Assembly (NCBI RefSeq): GCF_008329705.1
Contig: NZ_VTSX01000018.1
Coordinates: forward strand, 47,540 to 111,539
DNA length: 64,000 bases
Direction: 5' to 3'
From: Chryseobacterium sp. SN22
Lineage (GTDB): Bacteria; Bacteroidota; Bacteroidia; Flavobacteriales; Weeksellaceae
In this document: one piece after another, positions 54,017 through 62,720 of the stretch
Numbering within the stretch: the first letter of the stretch is position 1
How the letters are laid out: every line of letters starts with the position of its first letter
Program-made: the position numbers and the translations under genes
The notes under the pieces: generated by a model
Databases searched by the model: none
The model's input: the letters and a program-made list of their open reading frames with translations, nothing else
What the model was told of the DNA's origin: nothing

Positions 54017-54664
54017 TTATTTCCGGCGCAGGTCGGTGATCAGTAATCCGTTGTTTTGTCTTAGCCGATCAACGGTTTTCTCGGTTTCGGAAGGAACCGG
54101 ATTCTGCTCCAGTTGTTTAAATTCACTGGTGGTAAGGCCTACGATCTGTAAAAAGGAAACTTCCCCGTGCGGCGTATTTATTTTTCCAAATTCGGGATCG
54201 AGGGTAAAAGACAATGCGGTGATGTCGGTATCATATCCGATCCGTATCGGACCGTTGGCGGGGATCAGGTGGTATTCCTCAAACCATTTGCCGGATTGGA
54301 AGACATACCTCGCCAGATTCTGGAGAAGGTTGCAAACCCAATGGATGTTGTCATCTTCCTGTTCCATTTTCAGCCGGAAAGTGAGCTCAAATCCGAATTT
54401 GCTGAATTCCCCGCCGGTACTTTTTTCACTGTAATAGAGTTCCGAGAATCCGTAGGTCACAAAATGGAAATGCTTTTCCTGTTTTTCGCTCCGGTACACA
54501 CTGATTCCATCCAGCGGATCGTTGCCACCAACCGCATAATGGAGTGGCGGTGCAAAATGAAGCGGCTCCTGGCCGGGATAGATTTTTTCCAGTTCCCTGT
54601 CAATGCATTCCCAGCCGACGGCATCGTCTTCCGTAAATTGTTTTCTGTATTCTTCTGTAGTCAT
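54017..54664 (-). CDS. Suppressor of fused (SUFU) domain protein
   Basis: 215 residues. The SUFU fold is indicated by HFAPPLHYAVGGNDPLDGISVYRS, then HFHFVTYGFSELYYSE, GFELTFRLK and the C-terminal GEVSFLQIVGLTTSEFKQLEQ. The YGFSELY block is the family hallmark. Bacterial SUFU proteins occur as immunity proteins in polymorphic-toxin loci. It lies in the array of immunity-like genes here without a visible toxin. Confidence 0.88.
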   Translation of the reverse strand: MTTEEYRKQFTEDDAVGWECIDRELEKIYPGQEPLHFAPPLHYAVGGNDPLDGISVYRSEKQEKHFHFVTYGFSELYYSEKSTGGEFSKFGFELTFRLKMEQEDDNIHWVCNLLQNLARYVFQSGKWFEEYHLIPANGPIRIGYDTDITALSFTLDPEFGKINTPHGEVSFLQIVGLTTSEFKQLEQNPVPSETEKTVDRLRQNNGLLITDLRRK

Positions 54665-54768
54665 TGGTGGATTTTTGAAGAATTAAGGTACGGAAAAAAG
54701 GGGTTACTGCCAAGTTTTATGCAGAATGGCATTTCGCGGACTGCAAATCCGGGAAATTAGCTTTCTTA

Positions 54769-55068
54769 TCAACTCTTCATCTGATAAAGGATATACAGGA
54801 CCGGAATTAAAAACAGGATGATAAACGGAAGGTCGGATGCGGCGGCGGCATACTGCTTGTTCCGGATCCTGATGATTAGGTCTGTAATCAGGCCGGTAAT
54901 CATTAAGGCCAGAATAATAAACAGCAGGTAAGCAATGCCTAATCCGGCATCGGTAGGATGTTCTTTTTTCCGGTTGGCTTCAAATACCGCCTGTGAATAT
55001 CCATACAGGACCAGGAGGGGAGTGCCGATAATCAGGAGCCTGATCAGAAAATTTTTTATAAATTTCAT
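54769..55068 (-). CDS. Small inner-membrane protein of unknown function
   Basis: 99 residues with three helices (about 8-27, 41-66, 76-96), ending LFLIPVLYILYQMKS. No family recognised. Single gene in the minus-strand run. Confidence 0.65.
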   Translation of the reverse strand: MKFIKNFLIRLLIIGTPLLVLYGYSQAVFEANRKKEHPTDAGLGIAYLLFIILALMITGLITDLIIRIRNKQYAAAASDLPFIILFLIPVLYILYQMKS

Positions 55069-55237
55069 AGTGTGTTCTTGTTAAAGCCGTTATAATTTTG
55101 TCCTAATAGCAATGGCAGCGTCTCCGATAAATTGTTATGTATTCTTCTGTATTCACGGGTAGATTTTGGGGAATTAAGATACAGGAAAAAAGGTTGTGTA
55201 TAGCTGAAGAATTATTACAATAGCAGCCGGTTGAAAG

Positions 55238-55900
55238 CTACCTGAATTTATTATTTCCTTTCCAAAACATAAGCGAAATACCAACTATTAGCATACCGAT
55301 GACTGCAAATAAAAGAATCTTTAAATTTCTATGTTCGGTTTTCAGTGCTTCATATCTGGATTCGTCCAAATCAGCTTTTCGTTTTAGCTTTTTAATATAA
55401 ATGTCCGGCTTATTTGGCTCCAGCTCAAAGTCTTCTATAAAAGGCTTTAGAACCACATCCTCATCCTGATTTACATATTCTTTTCCCAAATCCTGTAAAA
55501 TTTTCAGTTCGTCCTTCGTGACGTTTTTCAGAGGCCTGGTGTAGGTGCAGAATTCAGAGTAGAGTAAACCGGTATCGGGTTCGATATAGCCGAAAATCAG
55601 ATACTCGGTATTTTTATCGTAAGACAGATCGCATGATCTGAGCGGGGATGAAAAAAGGACGGCGTCTTTTTTGTAAAATTCTCCGTAAGCCTCCGACTTA
55701 TAAATTGTATTGACCTTTATTTTGCTGAGATAGCTATTTAAGGTCTTGAATCCGGAAGGGACCTGAATAATGTCATATACTTTTCCTGTAAACACAAAAT
55801 CCGCATACTTAAACGATTCCCGAATACTCATGTTCTCGCATTTGCATCCGGATAATTTTACTGAAATCAGAAATGATAAGATGAGAAGCTTTATTTTCAT
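55238..55900 (-). CDS. Membrane-anchored NTR/TIMP-like protein
   Basis: 220 residues. A short signal ends just before the first cysteine cluster (SGCKCENMSIRESFKYADFVFTGKVYDI). That CxC-x(8-12)-FxxADxVFxGKV opening is typical of bacterial proteins resembling the NTR/TIMP domain. Conserved Cys also occur in LRSCDLSYDKN and EFCTYTRPL. A transmembrane helix near the C-terminus (about 193-213, LKILLFAVIGMLIVGISLMFW) leaves a short cytoplasmic tail. In animals TIMPs inhibit metalloproteases; the role of bacterial forms is unknown. Confidence 0.75.
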   Translation of the reverse strand: MKIKLLILSFLISVKLSGCKCENMSIRESFKYADFVFTGKVYDIIQVPSGFKTLNSYLSKIKVNTIYKSEAYGEFYKKDAVLFSSPLRSCDLSYDKNTEYLIFGYIEPDTGLLYSEFCTYTRPLKNVTKDELKILQDLGKEYVNQDEDVVLKPFIEDFELEPNKPDIYIKKLKRKADLDESRYEALKTEHRNLKILLFAVIGMLIVGISLMFWKGNNKFR

Positions 55901-55932
55901 GGTTATTTCAGAGGATATTTAAGGGCTTGCTG

Positions 55933-56652
55933 TTACATTTTCTTTTTCATCAAAGGCAGCTGCATCACATCGATTTTCCCTTTCTTATTGGGATAATACA
56001 ATGATTTTCCATCAAGAATAAAAAATTCGTCCCGGATGTTGTCTTCATAGGCGGCGATATCCTCGATTTCAAACTCGAAGACGTTGGAATCCTTATTAGC
56101 CTTATTGAAAATAAGGTAGTTGCTGAGATTGTGGGTCCTGAAACCGAGCTGTGAAAAATCTTTTTTGGAAACACTTACCGAATTTTCCTTGTTAAGGATA
56201 TTTTGCCTATCTATATACGGAGCCCTGCCGCTGCTTTTTACATAAGGCGACTTCAGGATATTGATATAATTTGCTTTTTTATCAAAATAAACGGTTGCCA
56301 TTTTGAAGCCGTCGCTTACCGTATTTCCGGAATCATCTTTTTTCGGAATGTAGCTGATCTTAATGGTGATGGAATCCGAATCGTTTCTGGATTCTTTCAT
56401 TTTTACTTTGGCAAATTCTTTCTTAAGATCGGGATTCAGCAGAACCCTGTTTCCGGAAAGCTTCCAATGGCCCTCATATTTTTTTCCATAATAGTTGTAG
56501 ATGAAAGTGGAGTCCGGTTTCAATTCAATATAACTTGCTGCCGGGTTGAGTCTGTTGAGAAGTCCTTCGCCATATATTCCTGCAATGTCTTTCGTTTGAG
56601 AATGAAAAACAGAAGCCATCAATAGTAAAGCAACTGAAAGAATGGTTTTCAT
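55933..56652 (-). CDS. Exported protein of unknown function
   Basis: 239 residues with a signal peptide (1-19, ending VFHSQ). The rest is a soluble, Lys-rich beta-type protein, with IAGIYGEGLLNRLNPAASYIELKPDSTFIYNY resembling lipocalin-like DUF openings. No family confirmed. It lies 32 nt upstream of the NTR-like gene on the same strand. Confidence 0.65.
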   Translation of the reverse strand: MKTILSVALLLMASVFHSQTKDIAGIYGEGLLNRLNPAASYIELKPDSTFIYNYYGKKYEGHWKLSGNRVLLNPDLKKEFAKVKMKESRNDSDSITIKISYIPKKDDSGNTVSDGFKMATVYFDKKANYINILKSPYVKSSGRAPYIDRQNILNKENSVSVSKKDFSQLGFRTHNLSNYLIFNKANKDSNVFEFEIEDIAAYEDNIRDEFFILDGKSLYYPNKKGKIDVMQLPLMKKKM

Positions 56653-56739
56653 GATTTTAACTGATGTTTAAAACGGTAAAAATAAATAAAATATCAATGG
56701 TTTTCTGCCAAAATAAATTCCAAATCACATTTACAGCCA

Positions 56740-57396
56740 TCATAGAGGTTGTCCGTTCAGATCCGTCGTCAGCACTTCGCTCATATAATCAAAGAAAGGA
56801 CGCATGGCCAGGAAGGTGAGCACGGCTTCTTTTTGGAAATCATCTGAAAAAACTTCCTGATCGGTAAACGGCCGCATCACGACATACTGCTTTTTCCGGA
56901 TGAGATTAATGGCGGGATGGTTTTTATTGAAACCTCTCGGTGCGGTTTTCACAGCTTCGCCTTTTATCTCTTTAAAATAATTGATGAAGGTCTGGTCTGA
57001 AGTGATCTTTTCAATTTCCACGGTGCTGATCTCAAATTCTTTGCGGATGCGGAGCAGGTCTTTGGCATCCGGTCCCCAAAATCCACCGCCCACAAAGCTG
57101 TTGCCGGGTTCGAGATGGATGTAATAGCCTCCTCTCAGCATCGGCTTCAGGCGGGAGTACCCGGCTCCGAAATGGGTCTTGTACGGCGTCTGGTCCTTTG
57201 AAAACCGGACATCCCGGTAAATCCGGTACAGATGGATTCCCGGTACCCGGTCATGTTGCTGAAGTCCGGCATGGATCCGGTTGAAAAGCGCCTTGTTTTC
57301 TTTTGCCAACACGTCATATTCCGCTTTGTGGGCGGCAAACCATTCGCGGGTGTTGTTTTTCTCCAGCTGCTTCAGGAATTCAAAGGCTTTTTTCAT
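56740..57396 (-). CDS. DUF2461-type protein
   Basis: 218 residues. The DUF2461 signature is clear: FEFLKQLEKNNTREWFAAHKAEYD, RIYRDVRFSKDQTPYKTHFGA, then GGYYIHLEPGNSFVGGGFWGP. Widespread in bacteria and of unknown biochemical function. Cytosolic. Length usual. No obvious operon partner. Confidence 0.92.
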   Translation of the reverse strand: MKKAFEFLKQLEKNNTREWFAAHKAEYDVLAKENKALFNRIHAGLQQHDRVPGIHLYRIYRDVRFSKDQTPYKTHFGAGYSRLKPMLRGGYYIHLEPGNSFVGGGFWGPDAKDLLRIRKEFEISTVEIEKITSDQTFINYFKEIKGEAVKTAPRGFNKNHPAINLIRKKQYVVMRPFTDQEVFSDDFQKEAVLTFLAMRPFFDYMSEVLTTDLNGQPL

Positions 57397-57549
57397 CTTA
57401 CGGTTTTTAGTGAAATTAAATATTTACAAACAAATTACGATCCGTTGAATCAGATCGGATGGTGAATACTGAAAGACAGATGCTCTAAGTTTCACCAAAC
57501 CCGTCAGGTTTTTATGCGTATTAGCAGGGAAGTGCAGGCGGGGATGCAA

Positions 57550-58254
57550 TTATTTAAAGTCTTTTTCGCTGATCTTTTTGTTATAATATAAATCGACAAG
57601 TTTAACGACCTGATTGCCATCTCCAGATACTAAGGTCTCTTTGGTCTCATAAAACAGGTCACCGAATTTTTTATAGTCATCATTAAGGATAACAGAGAAA
57701 GAATCTTTTTCAGGATTTTTAACGACTTCGGATTTCATTAAAAAATTTGAGGTCTTCTCATAGTATAGATAGGTTACTTTCCCATTAATCAGGGTCGCTT
57801 TAATTTTATCACAGTCTTTGTTACAGGCTTTTTCTTCCCCGACGTATTCCAAAGTATAAAGTGCAGGATCAATATAATCTAAAGAATTCATGATGTGACG
57901 GCGGTAATTTTTGTCTTTAAATTGTTCCTGATCAGCAACCTTTTTTTGTCCGTTCACCACTTCATAACCCGTTTTTCCATCATAAAAAGACTGATACACA
58001 ATTCTGCCCTGGTATTCGATTTCAAAACTTCCCTTGTTGGGAGCCATCTCCTTGGTAATCCAGAAAACGTTTCTGCCGTCCATCACGGTTTCTGATTTGG
58101 TGTATAATGTTCTGATGTTTTCCAGCACCTGTTTTCCGCCCTGGGCCTCAATGGATTTTTCAATAATTTCTACAGATTTGCTTTTTTGGGTAGCTTGTGC
58201 CGTTAAAGCTGCAGTCGAAAGAAAAATGGCAGCGATAGTCGTAGTGAATTTCAT
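57550..58254 (-). CDS. Periplasmic LolA-like protein
   Basis: 234 residues, signal peptide 1-19 (ending LTAQ). The body (IIEKSIEAQGGKQVLENIRTLYTKSE, then YQSFYDGKTGYEVVNGQK, then VTYLYYEKTSNFLMKSE) resembles the LolA/outer-membrane lipoprotein-sorting fold common in Bacteroidota. LolA moves lipoproteins across the periplasm; these relatives may bind other lipids. Whether it acts in sorting is not shown. Confidence 0.75.
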   Translation of the reverse strand: MKFTTTIAAIFLSTAALTAQATQKSKSVEIIEKSIEAQGGKQVLENIRTLYTKSETVMDGRNVFWITKEMAPNKGSFEIEYQGRIVYQSFYDGKTGYEVVNGQKKVADQEQFKDKNYRRHIMNSLDYIDPALYTLEYVGEEKACNKDCDKIKATLINGKVTYLYYEKTSNFLMKSEVVKNPEKDSFSVILNDDYKKFGDLFYETKETLVSGDGNQVVKLVDLYYNKKISEKDFK

Positions 58255-58414
58255 TTGTTATTAATTTTTATATTGCGTAATATCACATGAGAAAATTGGG
58301 AATGCAGACTTTCAAAAAACCTGAATCAGGGAAAGATGAAGCGGAGCCGGTATTTTCTACAGCGCAAACTTAACCAAAAATTTGAAATGGAAGTATGGCA
58401 AAAACAAAAAAATA

Positions 58415-58696
58415 CTAATTCTGTTTTTGCCGGTCCAGCATAATGGTTATCTTATTTTTTCTCTGCTGTACCTTGATGCTGTTTCCCTGTTCAAAGCCGA
58501 TTTCCTGCAGCCATTTGCCGCATAAACGGATTTCAGGAAGGATATTAGGCCGCCGGAAATTGGAATTTCCGGTGTATTTTCCATATACTTTCAGATAGCG
58601 ATCTTTTTTGTATTGAAATTTTTTTCTTGCTTCATCATGCGGATTTATTGATTTAAAAGTATAATTAATTATAATTAAAAACAAATAAAAACGCAT
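58415..58696 (-). CDS. SymE-like type I toxin family protein
   Basis: 93 residues as read from ATG 58696. The C-terminal half (RYLKVYGKYTGNSNF, then PEIRLCGKWLQEIGFEQGNSIKVQ, then KNKITIML) matches the SymE toxin family, an AbrB-like fold; SymE in E. coli is an SOS-induced RNA endonuclease controlled by an antisense RNA. The first 17 residues are hydrophobic and odd for the family, so the true start may be later. It is divergent from a pair of XRE regulators 78 nt away. Confidence 0.75.
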   Translation of the reverse strand: MRFYLFLIIINYTFKSINPHDEARKKFQYKKDRYLKVYGKYTGNSNFRRPNILPEIRLCGKWLQEIGFEQGNSIKVQQRKNKITIMLDRQKQN

Positions 58697-58774
58697 GAAA
58701 TTATAATTATTGTTGTTTTAAATATGATTTTCAGGTCTTTAGAATTTTACGATATTTGCAGGAGAAGTTAATCA

Positions 58775-58993
58775 TTGAGCACTGTGCCGAAAATAAATTT
58801 AAATAGAATAAAGTCTGTCTTAGCAGAAAAAAATAAGACCAGCAAGGATCTCGCCGGTCATTTAGGAAAGACGGAATCTACCGTTTCACGCTGGTGTACC
58901 AACGAAGTTCAGCCTTCCATTGAAACACTTTACGAAATATCTAAGTTTCTGAAAGTAGATATCCGGGAATTATTGGTATCTACGGGTTCATGA
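58775..58993 (+). CDS. XRE-family HTH protein 1
   Basis: 72 residues from TTG 58775; GTG 58784 (PKINLNRIK) is an equally good start. AGGAG at 58760-58764 precedes them. A single helix-turn-helix is visible in TSKDLAGHLGKTESTVSRWCTNEVQPSIETL. Small single-domain repressor or controller. The next gene overlaps its stop as ATGA, so the two are made together. Probably controls this locus, which includes a SymE-like gene on the other strand. Confidence 0.85.
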   Translation: MSTVPKINLNRIKSVLAEKNKTSKDLAGHLGKTESTVSRWCTNEVQPSIETLYEISKFLKVDIRELLVSTGS

Positions 58994-59208
58994 TCAAAGA
59001 TCAGTTAAAGATCGCATTAGGCAAACGCATTATCATGCTTCGCGGAAAGAGAGGCTGGAGCCAGTCTGATCTCGCCCGCGCCTGCAACAAAGACCGCCAG
59101 GCCATCGAAAAACTGGAAAACGGCAAGGTAAACCCTACACTTTATACGCTGCTGGAACTGGCTAATGCTTTGGAGATCTCTTTGCCGGAGCTGGTGGATC
59201 TGGAGTGA
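58990..59208 (+). CDS. XRE-family HTH protein 2
   Basis: 72 residues. Helix-turn-helix: GWSQSDLARACNKDRQAIEKLENGKVNPTLYTL. The ATG overlaps the stop of XRE 1 (ATGA), indicating translational coupling. Paired small XRE proteins of this kind in Bacteroidota often accompany toxin or restriction genes. Here the only candidate is the divergent SymE-like gene. A REP-like repeat follows 22 nt later. Confidence 0.85.
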   Translation: MIKDQLKIALGKRIIMLRGKRGWSQSDLARACNKDRQAIEKLENGKVNPTLYTLLELANALEISLPELVDLE

Positions 59209-59230
59209 ACCTTATTTTAAGCTGAAAAAA

Positions 59231-59260
59231 GGCACGAGCCTGGAAGCTCGCGCTGGCAGG
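59231..59260 (-). repeat. REP-like hairpin repeat, copy 1
   Basis: CGAGC (59235-59239), CTGGAA, GCTCG (59246-59250), flanked by GGCA and CGC-TGGCAGG. It sits 14 nt past the stop of the ecotin gene. Read on the minus strand it is followed by TTTTTT, so this copy can also work as a terminator. Confidence 0.75.
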
Positions 59261-59274
59261 GAAAGAGAAGTCTA

Positions 59275-59754
59275 TTAATTTTTTACAGTCGTGTATTTAT
59301 CGTCCGCTTTCCATATTCTGTATTCAACTGACCAAGATTCGGGAATATAAAACGGTGTTGCGTAATAACTCTGATATTCAATGAAAATATCCTGACCGCT
59401 GATGATTTTCCTTTTTACTTTTTTATCACTTTTACAATCCGGATTCATTCCTTCAAAAATTTCTGCTGAACTATTTTCTATAACATAATAGGGATATCTC
59501 GAACCCTGCTGAATTCCATATTCTTCTTTTAAATTTTTTCTGTTAAAACTGAAACTTGCGTCTGAACATTCTCTGGCTGTTGCTTCAAACGAAAACTTAA
59601 CCTGTACTTTATAGTTTTTTGAATTTTCTATTTTGGGGAGAAGCAGGTCAACTCTTTTGAAGCCCTCTTTTGGTTGCGGATAAGATGGCTTGTCTTGGGC
59701 ATTTAGTTTTATGCTTAAAGTCATTAAGATTAAAATGGTGAGTACTTTATTCAT
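59275..59754 (-). CDS. eco: Ecotin-type serine protease inhibitor
   Basis: 159 residues with a signal peptide (1-20, ending KLNAQ). The mature part follows E. coli ecotin: SYPQPKEGFKRVDLLLP, an early Cys (ARECSD), GSRYPYYVIENSS, the second Cys after the reactive loop (GMNPDCKSDKK) and the terminal PESWSVEYRIWKADDK. Ecotin is a periplasmic dimer that blocks trypsin- and elastase-like serine proteases. The reactive loop is NSSAEIFEGMNPDC, so the Met at P1 of E. coli is not clearly kept, and specificity may differ. No operon partner. Confidence 0.88.
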   Translation of the reverse strand: MNKVLTILILMTLSIKLNAQDKPSYPQPKEGFKRVDLLLPKIENSKNYKVQVKFSFEATARECSDASFSFNRKNLKEEYGIQQGSRYPYYVIENSSAEIFEGMNPDCKSDKKVKRKIISGQDIFIEYQSYYATPFYIPESWSVEYRIWKADDKYTTVKN

Positions 59755-59856
59755 TGATTATTGTTTTGTTAAAATATAAATTATTGCTCATAACGGTTTA
59801 TTTTTATGTGAAATTGTCTTCAGAAATGATAATTATGATGACGGTATTCAGTAATT

Positions 59857-60315
59857 TCAGGTATTTAAAATTGAATTCACGCAATCCTCAATTTCTTTTT
59901 TCTCTAAAATCTTTTCATCATACTTTATCTCAGACTTTGTTTTTTTCCAGAAAGGAAACAGGAACAGACCTGAACTTCCGATATTGACAAGTGTAGCATC
60001 CGGATATTCAATTTCTACAACGGTTTTAAATACCGTGTTTCCTTTTATGTAATTGGTTGTTTTGACTTTGTTGGTTAATAAATCGAAAGCCTGAACGATT
60101 CCGTTGTCTAAATTTTCGAATTCTTCGCTGAAATGCGTATGATGTAAACCGTAGCCTATCACCAATTCTCCAAAAGTCGTTGAAACCCAGAAATCTGAAT
60201 CTTTAACAGCCAGATATTCGGTTCCGTCTTCGTCTTTTGAATATTCAGCTTGGTCTCCTAATTTTTCAATGAGGAGCTGTTTAATTTCTTCAAATTTCTT
60301 TTGGTTACGGTTCAT
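59857..60315 (-). CDS. Uncharacterised cytosolic protein (immunity-like)
   Basis: 152 residues, soluble, starts NRNQKKFEEIKQLLIEKLGDQAE and has DSDFWVSTTFGELVIGYGLHHTHF and SSGLFLFPFWKKTKSE. No family name assigned. Length, context and acidic pattern match small immunity proteins, but this is not proven. Confidence 0.6.
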   Translation of the reverse strand: MNRNQKKFEEIKQLLIEKLGDQAEYSKDEDGTEYLAVKDSDFWVSTTFGELVIGYGLHHTHFSEEFENLDNGIVQAFDLLTNKVKTTNYIKGNTVFKTVVEIEYPDATLVNIGSSGLFLFPFWKKTKSEIKYDEKILEKKEIEDCVNSILNT

Positions 60316-60381
60316 TTGTTAATTGGGGTTGAGGTTAAGATTTAATAAGCTCTGGCAAATTGTATAAGTAATAAGCCTGAA

Positions 60382-61089
60382 CTATCTCACATCGAACCTG
60401 ATCCTTTTAATCCATCTTTTTGAATCGATATGGATTTTATCCCGTCCGTGCAGCATTAAATCATTTCTGAATAAGATAAGGTCACCTTTTTCCAGCTTAA
60501 TCTCGAAGGAAAAACTTTTAAAAAGCTTATCGAGTTTATTTAATTCATCAATTTCTGTTGCCTCAAGCCTGGAAAAAGATTCCATCGTGATCCGGTCGTA
60601 GCAGAGGGCATAGTTTCCGTCTTCCACCGATAAAATACTTCTTTGCTGATTTCCGAACTTCCATTTTTTACCCAGCATTTTCTGCTTTTCCTCTTCCGGA
60701 AGGTGCTTTAAAAGACTGCTCAACAGCATAAAGGTATTGGAACCCCGGCCTTCCTCATCCGGCTCCACGCACAATAGGCCTATCGTATTGGGAATGGCAT
60801 CGAAATCGGCGCAGTCAGTATGCAGCGGAAAAGCCAAATTGGAATTGGCAATCGAGGTGAAAAAATTGTTATGGCGGTGAATGGTCACATCAAAAACTGA
60901 TTTTCCATTGTTATTTCGCCTTTCGTTTAATGCGGTGCCCAACCGGCTGATGAATAATTGCAGTTCCTCGTCAGACAGGGGGAAATTTTTTATAACTAAG
61001 GGATATCCCTGCTGCAGACTTTCTTTGATGGCCGCATCACCTGGATGCTGTCCCCACTGATGATTAATTAACAAGCCTGGTTCTTCCAT
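60382..61089 (-). CDS. TauD/TfdA-like Fe(II)/2-oxoglutarate dioxygenase
   Basis: 235 residues. Iron ligands: His90 and Asp92 in FPLHTDCADFD, and a later His in NDLMLHGRDKI. The C-terminal Arg (IKRIRFDVR) suits 2-oxoglutarate binding. This fold hydroxylates small organic substrates. Its start overlaps the end of the upstream 108-residue gene by 26 nt, so the two are coupled. The substrate is unknown; the small partner could be a substrate-related or accessory protein. Confidence 0.85.
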   Translation of the reverse strand: MEEPGLLINHQWGQHPGDAAIKESLQQGYPLVIKNFPLSDEELQLFISRLGTALNERRNNNGKSVFDVTIHRHNNFFTSIANSNLAFPLHTDCADFDAIPNTIGLLCVEPDEEGRGSNTFMLLSSLLKHLPEEEKQKMLGKKWKFGNQQRSILSVEDGNYALCYDRITMESFSRLEATEIDELNKLDKLFKSFSFEIKLEKGDLILFRNDLMLHGRDKIHIDSKRWIKRIRFDVR

Positions 61090-61390
61090 CGATTACTAAA
61101 AGCAAGGCCCCGTCCTGCCCGTGTTTGGGGAAATTAGTGATTTTTTCTTCCATGTCTGTAATCATCAGGTAGTCATCATATTCGCCTTTTTCAATGACAT
61201 AATAGGTACAGGAAATTTTTTCGATAAAATCTTCCCATTTCAATTCTATATTGGCGGGAATATTCGTCTGCTCATGAATTTTAGAAATCAGCTCCCCGAT
61301 CGAGGATGAATTTTCATCGATATCGACTTCAATCATTTTCGGAAATTCGTCGTGCTCAATAGAGAATTCCGGTTTTAATTCGATTTTCAT
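61064..61390 (-). CDS. Small acidic protein coupled to the dioxygenase
   Basis: 108 residues, soluble. Starts KIELKPEFSIEHDEFPKMIEVD and ends GQDGALLLVIDGRTRLVN. The regular strand-helix pattern with IGELISKIHEQ suggests a small alpha/beta or beta-grasp-like fold, but I cannot assign a family. 26-nt overlap with the dioxygenase gene implies a shared function. Confidence 0.7.
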   Translation of the reverse strand: MKIELKPEFSIEHDEFPKMIEVDIDENSSSIGELISKIHEQTNIPANIELKWEDFIEKISCTYYVIEKGEYDDYLMITDMEEKITNFPKHGQDGALLLVIDGRTRLVN

Positions 61391-61570
61391 TTTTAAGGAT
61401 TAATTTTTAGGCAGCTAAACTAAGAAAAATCACGGTAAAGTAAAACGAAGAATGAAAAATAAAATGAGATCTAATTTCATCGTTATATTTGTGTGTTTTA
61501 ATAAAATGACTACAAGTAAATTTGCAGATTGGAAATCCATAGGTTAGATAAAATGTTCCAGTGCATAATG

Positions 61571-61600
61571 GGGCAACGAGCCTGAAAACTCGCGCCGGCA
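61571..61600 (-). repeat. REP-like hairpin repeat, copy 2
   Basis: CGAGC (61577-61581), CTGAAA, ACTCG (61588-61592): one mismatch in the stem. Flanked by GGGCAA and CGCCGGCA. Ends 7 nt past the stop of the Kelch gene. Confidence 0.7.
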
Positions 61601-61607
61601 GAGGGTA

Positions 61608-62543
61608 TTAACGGGTACCTTCAGCGGAAAGTGCTCCCTCGCTGATATCCGCAGCCTGAAGGCTTTTAAGGGCCGATTTGGCTGAAGACGTTGTACTTCC
61701 GCCGATGATGTATAATTTATTGTTATAGATTTCCGCAGCTGCGTGTCTTCTGGGAATCATATTGGAGGATAGCTGATGCAATGTATTGGTTTCCGTATCG
61801 AAATAGGCTAAGAAAGTCTGATTATTACTTCCTCCTGCAATAAAAATCTTATGACCGGATACCGCCAATGAATGACCGGCTATCCCCACAGGCATCGTAT
61901 ATTGCTCAGTCCAGAGACTTTTGTTGAGATCGTAAACATTGACCAGCCGGGAAGGCGTACCGTTAAACCCACCGATGACATACAGCTTATCATTCACAAT
62001 TTTGCCTTTTGTTTCTCTGGCCGTGGGCATATCGGGTAGGGGATGCCAGGTATCGGAAGCAATATCATAGTACTGGAACCTGTTGGAAAATACGGTGGTG
62101 GCAGCATTGTTCAGTCCGCTGCCGCCGAATACATATATTTTTCCGTTGTGGATGGCAGAACCTGCATTTCCCGTGTAGGCACGGTTCACCGCTCCCTTTG
62201 TGATCTTATTGGTTTCAAGGTCCAGGATTTCAAGATGGCTGTTTCCCCAGCCGTTAAAAATATAGATTTTATGACTATCCGTCTCGGAATTACCGAATCT
62301 TCTGGGAAGCAGCTTAGCATTGACGACACTCCAGCGGTTATCTTTAATGCTGTATTTCTCAATAAAAGTGGCATTGCCGTCATTATCTCTATACCCGTTA
62401 CTCACATAGATATCATCATCTGCAACAGCACTGCTGATCCCTCCTCTGCGAACGGACATATCGGCAAGATGCTTAAAATTCAGGGTTTGCGCATTCGCGA
62501 AGAATAAGCCGGAAATGAAAAGGAGAAATACTGTTTTTTTCAA
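61608..62543 (-). CDS. Secreted Kelch-repeat beta-propeller (TTG start)
   Basis: 311 residues from TTG 62543, chosen because it begins a complete signal peptide (KKTVFLLFISGLFFANAQ). The only ATG further upstream (62606) precedes a likely promoter box, TATCTTTA. Kelch units: KIYVFGGSGLNN, KLYVIGGFNGTPS, KIFIAGGSNNQ, KLYIIGGSTTS, i.e. five to six blades of a propeller. Kelch propellers mediate binding; some relatives are mutarotases or sialate-related. There is no T9SS tail, so it may stay in the periplasm or be released by another route. Confidence 0.85.
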   Translation of the reverse strand: MKKTVFLLFISGLFFANAQTLNFKHLADMSVRRGGISSAVADDDIYVSNGYRDNDGNATFIEKYSIKDNRWSVVNAKLLPRRFGNSETDSHKIYIFNGWGNSHLEILDLETNKITKGAVNRAYTGNAGSAIHNGKIYVFGGSGLNNAATTVFSNRFQYYDIASDTWHPLPDMPTARETKGKIVNDKLYVIGGFNGTPSRLVNVYDLNKSLWTEQYTMPVGIAGHSLAVSGHKIFIAGGSNNQTFLAYFDTETNTLHQLSSNMIPRRHAAAEIYNNKLYIIGGSTTSSAKSALKSLQAADISEGALSAEGTR

Positions 62544-62720
62544 TGGTAGCAAGGTTTTGTTGAATTTATTTTTAAAGATAGGGAAAAAATAAGCATCATA
62601 AATCACTGATGTTGAGTTTAATGAAATGAAAAGCGCTCTTCCTTTGCCGGTATGAGCGTCTTGTGCTTTACGCAGAATAGTCTTTCTGTCAGATATGGGC
62701 AGGATGTCCGTTTAAGTATG

